The position numbers were made by a program, and so were the translations under genes. The notes beneath the pieces were generated by a model that did not search any database, was not told the DNA's origin, and saw only the letters and a program-made list of their open reading frames with translations. A stretch of 64,000 nucleotides of DNA from Sphingosinicellaceae bacterium (GTDB lineage: Bacteria > Pseudomonadota > Alphaproteobacteria > Sphingomonadales > Sphingomonadaceae): positions 1,565,001-1,629,000 of the forward strand of contig CP079108.1 of assembly GCA_019285715.1 (NCBI GenBank), written 5' to 3'. Shown here in pieces: positions 34,974-43,145 of this stretch (positions are counted from its first letter, which is position 1; each line of letters opens with the position of its first letter).

Positions 34974-35552
34974 ATGGCAACATCGACGCCGATGCGTCCG
35001 CAGGACGTGGTCGCCTTTCGCCCGGCGCTGGTCCGCTACTTCCGGCGCAAGCTGCGTGACATCAACGACGTCGAGGATCTCGTTCAGGAGGTCTTCGTGC
35101 GGATTGCGGCGCGCCGGGGCGGCGAGGTCGAGAACCTTGGTGGCTATGTCTTCCAGACCGCCGCCAGCGTGCTTGCCGACCGCCATCGCCGCCGCACCGT
35201 CCGTCACGCCGACGACCAGGTGCCGTTCGACAGCGAGCGTCACAGTGGTACCGATTTTGATGCGGGGCGGGTCGCCGAGAGCCGTCAGACGTTGCAGGCC
35301 GTGGTAACAGCACTGATAAACCTGCCCGAACGGACGCGGGCGATTTTCGTCCTTCGCCGGCTCGAAGGACAGAACTACAAGGATATAGCCGCACAGTTCG
35401 AGATTTCGGTGAGCGCGGTGGAGAAGCACATGGCGCGCGCCGTGCAGCAACTCATGGCCTCGCGCGGGTGTGGACGCGGAGAGACTAACGACCACTGGTG
35501 CCCTTCTCCAGGATGTGACCGGTCACAAGGGCCGGTCGCTGCTTCTCGCTGA
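34974..35552 (+). CDS. ECF-type RNA polymerase sigma factor (FecI-like)
   Basis: About 192 residues from the ATG at 34974; the frame is open further upstream but that part is not sigma-like. Region 2 is ALVRYFRRKLRDINDVEDLV followed by QEVFVRIA. Region 4 is LPERTRAIFVLRRLEGQNYK and DIAAQFEISVSAVEKHMARA. This resembles FecI-type factors, which normally pair with a FecR anti-sigma factor and a TonB receptor. No FecR gene follows, and only a TonB receptor tail occurs 6 kb away, so the system may be broken or differently regulated. Confidence 0.8.
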   Translation: MATSTPMRPQDVVAFRPALVRYFRRKLRDINDVEDLVQEVFVRIAARRGGEVENLGGYVFQTAASVLADRHRRRTVRHADDQVPFDSERHSGTDFDAGRVAESRQTLQAVVTALINLPERTRAIFVLRRLEGQNYKDIAAQFEISVSAVEKHMARAVQQLMASRGCGRGETNDHWCPSPGCDRSQGPVAASR

Positions 35553-35589
35553 GTGCACAGGGTCGTCTGCTACATGCGAAAGGGGCTTG

Positions 35590-36114
35590 ATGCGGATATT
35601 GATGATATTGGTGGGAGAGCCGCAGGCGGGGGCCAGTCCTACGGTGGATTTCGAGCATTTTATCGAGCCCTATTTCCTTTTCCTGGATGCAGGCGTCGAC
35701 GTTGTGTTAGCTTCGCTGCAAGGTGGTGATCCTGCGCTCCGGACATCTGAAGGTTATCGTACGAGCGCCTCGCCGTTGATGACCCGGCTCCGCCACGATC
35801 AGGCGGCGCGTGATGCGATCACCGACATGCTCGAAATCGCTGCTGTTGATGCATCGGATTTCGACGGGGCCCTATGCTTTGGGGTAACCGGGCGCGTGTG
35901 GCCGCCAGACGATGGCAACCTTGCGGGCACCCTGATCGGAAACCTTCTCGCTGCAGGCAAGCCGGTAGCCGCTGTTCCGATGCAGCTCGATCTAACGCCG
36001 CGCGGCACGGCAGAGGGCATCATGATCGCGGGCGATCGGGCATTCGCGGCCACGCTCGCCGCGCGTGCTCTGATCGGAGCGCTGCAAGGTCCGTCAACCG
36101 ACGCCGATCGATAA
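35590..36114 (+). CDS. DJ-1/PfpI-like protein lacking the usual nucleophile cysteine
   Basis: About 174 residues from the ATG at 35590 (AAGGGG ribosome site six bases upstream). The flavodoxin-like fold of the DJ-1/PfpI family shows in MRILMILVGEP, FIEPYFLFLDAGVDVVLASL, AAVDASDFDGALCFGVTGRV and LIGNLLAAGKPVAAV. Active relatives have G-G-H-G and V-A-A-V-C at the last two places. Here they read GVTG and VAAVPMQ, so the catalytic cysteine is absent. It may be a binding or chaperone-like member rather than an enzyme. It lies 37 bp after the sigma gene and could be cotranscribed. Confidence 0.7.
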   Translation: MRILMILVGEPQAGASPTVDFEHFIEPYFLFLDAGVDVVLASLQGGDPALRTSEGYRTSASPLMTRLRHDQAARDAITDMLEIAAVDASDFDGALCFGVTGRVWPPDDGNLAGTLIGNLLAAGKPVAAVPMQLDLTPRGTAEGIMIAGDRAFAATLAARALIGALQGPSTDADR

Positions 36115-36115
36115 T

Positions 36116-36355
36116 GACTAAGCCTTCGGTTCAAGAAGCCCCGGCGCAACCTCATCGCTGCGCAGCGCGCCCGTCAACCTGCAGCGTCGGCAGCGAACGA
36201 GATGTGGTCGATGGGCTTTGTCTCCGACGAGCTTTCAACGGTCGAAGGCTGCGGGCGCTGACGGTGGTCGATGCCTTCACCCGTGAGGCGCTGGCAACCG
36301 ACTTCAACCAGGGCATCAAGGGCGAGCAGGCGGGCGCGGCAATGACGCGGATCTA
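36116..36355 (+). pseudogene. Relic of an IS3-family OrfB
   Basis: Translated across one frameshift near 36228 the segment gives LRFKKPRRNLIAAQRA, NEMWSMGFVSDE and then [18 protein letters not shown] and NQGIKGEQAG. These match the central part of IS3 OrfB at 8886-9731. Both ends are missing. It abuts the DJ-1-like gene. Confidence 0.75.
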
Positions 36356-36372
36356 ATTGGCTTTGATAACGC

Positions 36373-36380
36373 TCAGGACC
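36373..36380. repeat. Left 8-bp target duplication of IS66 copy C
   Basis: TCAGGACC immediately before the terminal repeat TTAAGCGTCAGC; identical to 39435-39442. Eight bases is the usual duplication length for IS66. Confidence 0.8.
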
Positions 36381-36408
36381 TTAAGCGTCAGCTGATCCCC
36401 GCCTTGTC

Positions 36409-36906
36409 GTGACCGCGCTGGCGCGGGAGTCGTCACTGCTGTTGTTGGCGGAGGCGGGCGTGACGGATGATGAGACGTCGTACGAGACTCTTAAGACGTC
36501 TCTCAGCGGAGCGCCGACATCGATCTCGCGGGCCGAACGGCGTCGCAGCTGGCACCCGCAACAGAAGATGGCGATCGTCCAGGAGAGCTGCGCGCCCGGG
36601 GCGGTGCCGACCCAGATCGCCCGTCGGTACGGCATCTCGACAGGCCTGCTGTACACGTGGCGCAAGCAGCTTCTGACGGCGGCGACCGACGGATTTGTAA
36701 GGTGCGAGTTCGTTGCTGAGCCGGAAGTCATGGCGTTGCCCGCGCCGGAGGTGAGACCGACGCCCCCTGTGGCGTTGCCAGTCTCCGATCGCGCGGCGGC
36801 GGGCACTATCGAGGTCGAGTTGCCAAGCGGTACCAAGCTGCGCCTCGGCGGCGACGTTGATGCCGGGGCGCTGGCGCGGGTGCTCGACGTGCTTGTCCGC
36901 CGGTGA
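36409..36906 (+). CDS. tnpA: IS66 TnpA (copy C)
   Basis: Up to 165 residues; the start is uncertain within the first 15 codons. It has RRRSWHPQQKMAIVQESCAP, QIARRYGISTGLLYTWRKQL and GTIEVELPSGTKLRLGGDVD, closely matching copy B. It overlaps tnpB by four bases. Confidence 0.85.
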   Translation: MTALARESSLLLLAEAGVTDDETSYETLKTSLSGAPTSISRAERRRSWHPQQKMAIVQESCAPGAVPTQIARRYGISTGLLYTWRKQLLTAATDGFVRCEFVAEPEVMALPAPEVRPTPPVALPVSDRAAAGTIEVELPSGTKLRLGGDVDAGALARVLDVLVRR

Positions 36907-37250
36907 TCGCGCTGCCGGCGGGGACGCGGGTCGATCTGGCGTGCGGGCGGACCGATATGCGACGCGGTTTCGATGGGCTGGCAGCGCAGGTGCAGACCGT
37001 GCTCGCCCGCGACCCGCACGACGGCGCGCTGTTCGTGTTCCGGGCCAAGCGCGGCGATCTCGTCAAGGCGATCTGGTGGGATGGCCAGGGCATGTGCCTG
37101 TTCGCCAAGCGCCTCGAGCGCGGCCGCTTCCTCTGGCCGGCGGCGAAGGAAGGCTCGGTCCGACTATCGGCGGCCGAGCTGTCGATGCTGCTCGAGGGTA
37201 TCGACTGGCGCAACGTCGAGCGAAGCTGGCGACCCGAAGTCGCCGCCTGA
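36903..37250 (+). CDS. tnpB: IS66 TnpB (copy C)
   Basis: 115 residues, nearly identical to copy B: VDLACGRTDMRRGFDGLAAQ, DGALFVFRAKRGDLVKAIWW and MLLEGIDWRNVERSW. Intact. Confidence 0.9.
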   Translation: MIALPAGTRVDLACGRTDMRRGFDGLAAQVQTVLARDPHDGALFVFRAKRGDLVKAIWWDGQGMCLFAKRLERGRFLWPAAKEGSVRLSAAELSMLLEGIDWRNVERSWRPEVAA

Positions 37251-37335
37251 CGCCGACGCGGCATAGTGAATCGGACAGGATTACCGAGGCCGATCGTCGT
37301 CGCAGCGGTGATGGTCACGGTGTATTATCGGCTCT

Positions 37336-38900
37336 GTGACGAGTGCCGCATCCGACCCCGATGAGGTCGCCCGGTTGAAGGCCGAGCTGGCGGTCGCTCG
37401 CGCCGAGCTGACCGGCGCCAAGCTGATTATCGAACAGCTAAAGGCTCAGCTGGCCGTCCTGCGCCGGATGAGCTTCGGGCGATCGTCGGAGAAGCTCAAC
37501 GCCGAGATTACCCAACTCGAGCTTTTGCTCGAAGACCTCGAAGAGGGCGAAGCCGAGCGGGTCGCCCTAGGGGTGGCGTCGACGTCGGGCGAGCCTATCC
37601 GTCGTCATCCGGTACGTCGCCCATTGCCGCCGCACCTGCCGCGCGAGGAGATCCTGCACCATCCCGGCGACGCCTGTCCGTGCTGTGGCGGGACGAGCCT
37701 GTCGAAGCTCGGCGAGGACGTCACCGAGGTCCTCGAACGCATCCCGGCGCAGTTGAAGGTCATCCGTCATATCCGGCCGCGCCTGAGCTGCCGGTCGTGC
37801 GAGACGATCATCCAGGCACCGGCACCCGACCTGCCGATCGAGAAGGGTCGCCCCGGTCCGGCGCTGATCGCCAACGTCGTCGTCGGTAAATACATCGACG
37901 GCCTACCGCTCTACCGCCAGGCCGGGATCATCGCACGCGGCGGCGTCGATACCGACCGCGCGACGCTGTGCGACTGGGTCGGGCGCGCCGCCTGGTGGCT
38001 GGCCCCGGTCGCCGAGGCGATCGGCCGCCACGTCATGGCGGCCCCGGCGATCCATACCGATGATACGCCGATCGGTGTGCTCGCACCCGGGAATCGCCGA
38101 ACGAAGACCGGGCGCATCTGGACCTATGTTGTCGATGAACGACCCTGGGCAGGCGATCGACCGCCGGCAGCGCTCTACCTGTACAGCCAGGACCGCAAGG
38201 GCGAACGCCCGGCTGGGCACATAGCGACTTTACCGGTTACATCCACGCCGATGGCTATGCCGGCTACGAAGCGCTGACCCGGTCGAAGACGCAGCCGGGA
38301 CGACAGGCTCAGCGCATCGTCCACGCCGCCTGCTGGGCGCATGCCCGGCGCAAGCTCTACGACGTCCACCAGAAGACGCAGTCGCCGATCGCCGCCGAGG
38401 GTCTGCGCCGGATCGGCGCGCTGTACGACATCGAGCGCGACATCAACGGCCTGCCGCCCGAGCGTCGCCGGACCGTCCGTGCCGAACGCTCGGCGCCCCT
38501 GCTGGCCGACCTTCGCATCTGGATGGAGACCGAGCGGCGGCGGTTATCGTGCAAGAACGAACTGGCCCAGGCCCTGCAATATGCCCTCAGCCGCTGGGAC
38601 GCACTCGCCCGGTTCATCGCCGACGGCCGGCTCGCCATCGACAACAATGCCGCCGAACGCGCGCTTCGCGGCATCGCCGTCACCCGCAAGAACTTCCTGT
38701 TCCTCGGCTCCGACAAAGGCGGCGAACGCGCCGCCATCATCTATACCGCACTCGAGACCGCCCGGCTCAACGGCATCGATCCCGGAGCCTGGCTCGCCGA
38801 CGTTCTCGACCAGCTCGCACGTGGTCGCAGCCAGCTCCACCTCGAACTGCTCATGCCCTGGAACTGGCGGAAGCCCGCAACGCTCGCCGTCGCCGCTTAG
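37336..38900 (+). pseudogene. tnpC: IS66 TnpC (copy C), frameshifted
   Basis: From a GTG at 37336 the frame matches copy B up to about 38220 (QDRKGERPAGH). One base is then missing near 38225 relative to copy B, and the first frame ends at 38277. The remaining third (GYIHADGYAGYEALTRSK to LLMPWNWRKPATLAVAA) continues in another frame to 38900. The transposase is therefore split unless rescued by frameshifting. Confidence 0.85.
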
Positions 38901-39001
38901 CATAACGAGCACAGCGGCCGTTTACGTAACAACCCGCGTCGACGTGAGCCTGCGCGGATCTTGTTCAGTGCGAGCAATGATCCACGCGATGATCTAGGTG
39001 C

Positions 39002-39220
39002 TCACCATTTTCCGCCTGCTGCCTCGATCGCGGCGAGCAGCGCGCGCTTGCTCGCCGTGCGACGCTTTCCAGAATTGCGGGGCACCGTGGTGATGCCACT
39101 CTCAACACGGCGACGCTCGACGTCTCGGCTAAATTCTTCGAGCGTCACCGGCTTATCGCTGTAGGTCGGTAACACCGTAATCTCCTGCGCTTTCACGTCT
39201 GATTTGACGTTCCATACCAC
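39002..39220 (-). CDS. Small passenger protein inside IS66 copy C
   Basis: 72 residues: MVWNVKSDVKAQEITVLPTY, then LEEFSRDVERRRVESGITTV and a basic C-terminus RRTASKRALLAAIEAAGGKW. Composition and codon use look coding. It lies within the extra 0.5 kb between tnpC and the right terminal repeat, on the opposite strand. I do not recognise a family. A small DNA-binding or antitoxin-like role is possible but unsupported. Confidence 0.5.
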   Translation of the reverse strand: MVWNVKSDVKAQEITVLPTYSDKPVTLEEFSRDVERRRVESGITTVPRNSGKRRTASKRALLAAIEAAGGKW

Positions 39221-39434
39221 ACCCGCGCGCCCGGTGGAATCATCGCGGCGCCTTCATGCCGCTACCACGAGTGCCGCCGACGCCCGGGTAAGATGGCCGT
39301 GCGCCGGTCGCGCGGTCGATCAATGTCCTCGACCTTGCACGCAGCCGCAACCAGCTGGACAACGAGCGCTCATGCTATGGACTGAGGAAAGCCCAAGGCT
39401 TTCGCCGTCGCCGCGTAGATCGGCTGACGCTCAC

Positions 39435-39442
39435 TCAGGACC
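39435..39442. repeat. Right 8-bp target duplication of IS66 copy C
   Basis: TCAGGACC directly after the right terminal repeat; identical to 36373-36380. Confidence 0.8.
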
Positions 39443-39588
39443 TGCCCGCGGAGTGGGCTGAGTTGTTGCGTCAATTGGACCTGCCCCGCGGCCCCAACCC
39501 AGGCTGAGCTGGAAGCCATGAGCCCTACCAGCGCACAGTCACCTTAGTTTGAAGGCGCGAAATCGCTACCTAAGAGCGCCCAAGCTGC

Positions 39589-40011
39589 TCAGCGCATCTC
39601 TTGGTAACAATGAAACGAGGCGACCTTGCCACCATCAAGGAGAAACACGTCACAACAAGGGGCTTTCACGACCTTGCCCGTTGGCGGGATAAAACCGACG
39701 CCGGGAATTTCGAGAGGCCCCACGCTCGTACCGTTCAGAGACAGTTCCACGACAACCCGGTTGCCAACGACATACACGTCGTAAAGTTCGCGATGCATAT
39801 CGGGCATTGCCGTTGCGTATATCTTTGCGGCGCGGGCGATCTCTTCCCGCCCATGATATGCGTAGCCGGAACCCTCGTCGATAAAAACGCCATCTTCGAT
39901 AAATAGCTCAGCAAAGCCATGATAATCTTTCACCTCCGCTACTTGGTAAAGATTGCGGATAACCGCTTCGTTGTCGCTAGGAGCGCTTTTGTGGCTGCCT
40001 TCGTCCGTCAT
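39589..40011 (-). CDS. SnoaL-like (NTF2-fold) protein
   Basis: 140 residues. SDNEAVIRNLYQVAEVKDYH, AELFIEDGVFIDEGSGYAYH, GREEIARAAKIYATAMPDMH and the final strand VFLLDGGKVASFHCYQEM follow the SnoaL/ester-cyclase pattern of the NTF2-like fold. Members act on polyketides, steroids or epoxides, or are non-enzymatic. The substrate cannot be predicted. It is a single gene without an obvious operon partner. Confidence 0.75.
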   Translation of the reverse strand: MTDEGSHKSAPSDNEAVIRNLYQVAEVKDYHGFAELFIEDGVFIDEGSGYAYHGREEIARAAKIYATAMPDMHRELYDVYVVGNRVVVELSLNGTSVGPLEIPGVGFIPPTGKVVKAPCCDVFLLDGGKVASFHCYQEMR

Positions 40012-40138
40012 CGTCGTCTCCTACTGGGTTCAATAAGAGAGACGCATTGCAATCGAAACTCCTCATTTGAAAATGAGCGGTGGGGTCGACGCCTCCGACG
40101 ACGTCTGTGTGCCAAGATAGCGGTATGAGGAGGCAGCT

Positions 40139-40205
40139 CATCTCCGCCTTGTCCTGATTGCGCTGTTGCGGAAGTCGTCGCTGCTGCGGCTGGCGGAGGC
40201 GGGCG
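40139..40205 (+). mobile_element. IS66 left-end fragment
   Basis: About 67 bp, including CCGCCTTGTCCTGAT, CGCTGTTGCG and GTCGTCGCTGCTG, match the leader of IS66 copies B and C just inside the terminal repeat. Nothing else of the element remains. Confidence 0.7.
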
Positions 40206-40213
40206 CAGCCAGT

Positions 40214-40239
40214 GTCCAAGCTCGAGAGCGAGCTTGGAC
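40214..40239. repeat. 11-bp perfect hairpin
   Basis: GTCCAAGCTCG (40214-40224) pairs with CGAGCTTGGAC (40229-40239) across a 4-nt loop. It lies just downstream of the IS66 fragment and upstream of the TehA-like frame. Confidence 0.55.
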
Positions 40240-40297
40240 CGGTGCCACGTCGCCGCCTTAGCCGAACCACGCCAGGCGGACCGGCCGAGGGCGTACG

Positions 40298-40836
40298 ATG
40301 GCTGAGCCGCCCGGCCTCGAACTGGTGCCGCCGATTCAGCGCGACGCAGGTGGATCGACACCCGCCGGCGCGACCCGGAGGCTCGAATACCTGCCGGTCG
40401 CGCTGTTCGGCTCGGTGATGGGCCTGTCGGGGCTGAGCGTCGCCTGGCGGCTGGCGGCAGGGCGCTACGGCGCACCGGAATGGGTGGCGAACGCCATTGC
40501 CGTCCTTGCGGTGCTGGCGTTCGCGGCGGTCGGTACCGCGTATCTCGTGAAGGCGCTCGCCGCGCCCAACGCCATACGCGCCGAATTCCGCCATCCGATC
40601 GCCGGCAACCTGTTCGGGACGATGATCATCAGCCTGCTGCTGCTGCCAATCGTGATTGCCCCCGTGGCGCTACGCCTCGCCCAAGTTATGTGGATCGTCG
40701 GAGCAGCCCTGATGCTGGGTTTCGCCTGGCTGGTCATCGACCGCTGGATGGGCAGCCGCCAGCAGGTGGCGCACTCGACGCCGGCGTGGATCGTGCCCGT
40801 AGTCGGCCTGCTCGACGTGCCGCTGGCGCTGTCCGG
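40298..40836 (+). pseudogene. TehA/SLAC1-family transporter, N-terminal half, fused in frame to a hydrolase
   Basis: About 180 residues. LEYLPVALFGSVMGLSGLSV, the later AEFRHPIAGNLFGTMIISLL and WIVPVVGLLDVPLAL are typical of the tellurite-resistance/dicarboxylate (TehA, SLAC1) channel family. Five or so of the ten membrane helices are present. After LDVPLAL the same frame passes directly into an alpha/beta hydrolase (next feature), so the second half of the channel has been deleted. A working channel is unlikely. Confidence 0.75.
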
Positions 40837-41358
40837 GCTCGTCGGCCACTCCTACGGCGGCGAAGTCATCGCGGTCGCGGCGAGCGGTGCGGCCAACGTC
40901 AAGGGACTGGTCTTCGTCGCCGGCCTCGCCCCCGAGCCCGGTGAAAGCGCCGCCAGCCTCGGCGCGCGCTTCCCGACCGGCACGCTCGGCCAGGCGCTGG
41001 CCCCGCCGGTCGTGCAGGCCAGCGGCGACAAGGACCTCTACATCGATCCGGCAAAATACTGGCAGCAGTTCGCCGCCGATGTGCCCGAGCCGGCAGCGAT
41101 GCAGATGGCGGCGACGCAGCGCCCGGTCACCGAGGCGGCGCTGAACGAGGCCGCTGGGGAGACCGCCTGGAAGACGACCCCGTCATGGTTCATCTACGGC
41201 TCGCTCGACAGGAATATACCTGCAGCGCTGCACGCCTTCATGGCAAAGCGCGCTGGCGCGAAGCAGACCGTCGAGATCAAGGGGGCGTCGCACGTCGTGA
41301 TGATCTCGCAACCGAACGACGTGGCAAAAAATGATCGAGCGTGCTGTGGGCGGATAGT
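40837..41358 (+). pseudogene. Alpha/beta hydrolase, C-terminal part, fused to TehA and frameshifted at its end
   Basis: It begins at the nucleophile elbow LVGHSYGGEVIAVAASG and continues with VKGLVFVAGLAPEPGESAAS, KDLYIDPAKYWQQFAADVPE, WFIYGSLDRNIPAALHAFMA and the histidine segment EIKGASHVVMISQPNDVAK. The N-terminal strands are missing. A run of six A near 41326-41331, instead of the five that would keep the frame, shifts it. Without the extra A the gene would end ..AKMIERAVGG at 41358; with it the frame runs on meaninglessly to 41533. Confidence 0.75.
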
Positions 41359-41549
41359 CCAATGCCAGTCCGAAAAAAATTGCTGCGCTCGCGGCGCCTG
41401 TCGATTGACCATATCAGTTCCCGCGACACGACGAATTCGGATGCGACCGATATCGCGGTCGGGCTACGATGGGACGACCACCACCCATGCAATGGGCCCG
41501 AGGCTAGCGCGCTGCCGCATCACTGGAACCTAATCGGAATCTTGTGGCT

Positions 41550-41901
41550 AATCGACTGCGCGATTCCCGTCGGGCCAATGACGGTGGCGTGGTCGACGAC
41601 CTTCCTCAGCAAGATGAAGGACACCGTCCCTGATGAATTCGATCCGGAAGGCTTGGCTCCCGGTATCGCCGCGCACAGCAACATTGGGGTGCGCTTCTAT
41701 CATGACGTCCAAGTCAACGTTAAGGCTGGCAATGAGGACCAATTCGAGTTCTTCGTCGGGGTGAGCAATGTCTTCGATCGCAAGCCGCCGCAGCTTGAGG
41801 ACACGGTGTTCTACGGCAACATCACCGGGACGGAGACTGCAGCCGACGTCTACGACCCGTTCGGTCGCCGTTTCTACGCTGGTGCACAGGTTCACTTTTA
41901 G
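41550..41901 (+). pseudogene. TonB-dependent receptor, C-terminal tail only
   Basis: Only the last ~115 residues of an outer-membrane receptor remain: beta-strands such as FFVGVSNVFDRKPPQLEDTV and the terminal YDPFGRRFYAGAQVHF, with the C-terminal phenylalanine used for barrel assembly. The rest of the barrel and the plug are missing. A strong terminator follows. Confidence 0.75.
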
Positions 41902-41925
41902 GACGGGCTCGAACGGGGCGGATTT

Positions 41926-41952
41926 ATGGGGCACCCTAAAAGGGTGCCCCAT
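41926..41952 (+). terminator. Strong 12-bp hairpin terminator
   Basis: ATGGGGCACCCT (41926-41937) and AGGGTGCCCCAT (41941-41952) pair perfectly around a 3-nt loop, followed by TTAGTTTT. It lies 25 bp after the TonB receptor stop. Confidence 0.85.
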
Positions 41953-42059
41953 TTAGTTTTCGCGGCATCCTCTGGCGCGATTCGGGGTGGGGGATCGCCT
42001 AGATGTTTGATCCCAGGCTTTGAGGGTGCATTATTCACCGCGAGCTGGAAGGAGGCGCT

Positions 42060-43067
42060 ATGGACCAGGTACTCCATGGGAGCGCCACGACGACTGAGGC
42101 AGTCCCCCGGATCAAGTCCGGGGCAGGCTAGCGATACAGCATAGTCAAGCGAGCCTGAGGGAGCTGGCCAAGCGCCACGGCATCAACCAGAAGACCGTCG
42201 CCAAGTGGAAGGGGCGTACGTCGACGGCCGACCTGCCGACAGGCCCCAAGGTCGCCCGATCGTCCGTACTGTCGATCGAGGACGAGGCGGTGATCGTCGC
42301 CTTTCGACGGCACACGCTACTGCCGCTGGACGATTGCCTCTACGTGCTCCAGGCCAGCATCCCGCATCTGACGCGCTCGTCGCTCCACCGCTGCCTGCAG
42401 CGACATGGCGTCTCGCAGCTTCCGTCGATCGAGGGCGACGCGCCCACTCGCGCCAAGTTCAAGAGTTACCCGATCGGCTACTTCCACATCGACATCGCCG
42501 AGGTTCGCACCGAGCAGGGCAAGCTCTACCTGTTCGTCGCGATCGACCGTACCTCCAAGTTCGCCTTCATCGAGCTTCATGAGAAGGCGACAAGGCGGGT
42601 CGCCGGTGACTTCCTCCGCGCTCTCGCTGCCGCCGTGCCCTACAAGGTGCACACCGTGCTCACCGACAATGGCACGCACTTCACCGACCCGACCGGTGAC
42701 GGCTGGACGCCCGAGGACATCAAGGTGATGCGGGCACAGAAGATGCTCTTTCGCGGCCATGCCTTCGAGGCCGCCTGCGCCGATCTCGACGTCGAACATC
42801 GCCTGACTAAGCCGCGACATCCCTGGACGAATGGACAGGTCGAACGAATGAACCGCACAATCAAAGAAGCGACCGTCAAACGCTACCACAACGATGATCA
42901 CGATCAGCTCAGGCAGCATCTTGCTGACTTCATCGCCGCCTACAACTTCGGCCGCAGACTCAAGACACTCAAAGGCCTCACCCCCTTACGAAGCGATCTG
43001 CAAAATGTGGCTCAGCCAGCCCCATCGATTTACGTCAGATCCGACCCACCAAATCCCGAGACAAAAC
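42060..43067 (+). pseudogene. IS481-family transposase, disrupted twice
   Basis: Start MDQVLHGSATTTEAV at 42060. About 20 bp containing a palindrome at 42105-42123 interrupt the frame and lead to a TAG at 42129. The main body resumes in another frame: SQASLRELAKRHGINQKTVA, then the DDE domain YPIGYFHIDIAEVRTEQGKL, VHTVLTDNGTHF and the glutamate in NGQVERMNRTIKEAT. Near 42986 an extra T shifts the frame again, so the natural ending GLTPYEAICKMWLSQP lies out of frame. The protein is non-functional as read. Confidence 0.8.
42105..42123. repeat. REP-like 19-bp palindrome inside the IS481 transposase
   Basis: CCCCGGATCAAGTCCGGGG: 7-bp stems around a 5-nt centre. It looks like a short interspersed palindrome of the kind scattered in alphaproteobacterial genomes. 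Relative to related transposases, and to the fragment at 60006-60108, it is an insertion. Confidence 0.7.
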
Positions 43068-43145
43068 ACGTCTGTGCTCCCGATCACACGTGGATCAGAC
43101 GGAGGTACTGGGCCGCGATATCGCGTTCGCGCATCGGCGAGCCCT

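Larger units (their letters stand above)
36381..39434 (+). mobile_element. IS66-family element, copy C, with ~0.5 kb extra DNA and a broken transposase
   Basis: 3054 bp. The left end is TTAAGCGTCAGCTGATC (36381) and the right end is GATCGGCTGACGCTCAC (ending 39434), flanked by the perfect duplication TCAGGACC. It is about 0.5 kb longer than copy B. The extra DNA lies between the tnpC stop (38900) and a second copy of the tnpC tail plus terminal repeat at ~39408-39434, and it encodes a small protein on the minus strand. tnpC has a frameshift. Confidence 0.85.
42004..43068 (+). mobile_element. IS481-family element, inactivated
   Basis: 1065 bp from TGTTTGATCCCAGG (42004) to CCGAGACAAAACA (43068); the ends are imperfect inverted repeats of the TG...CA type. 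It encodes one transposase with two lesions (below). The first ~105 bp recur at 60006-60108. Confidence 0.75.
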
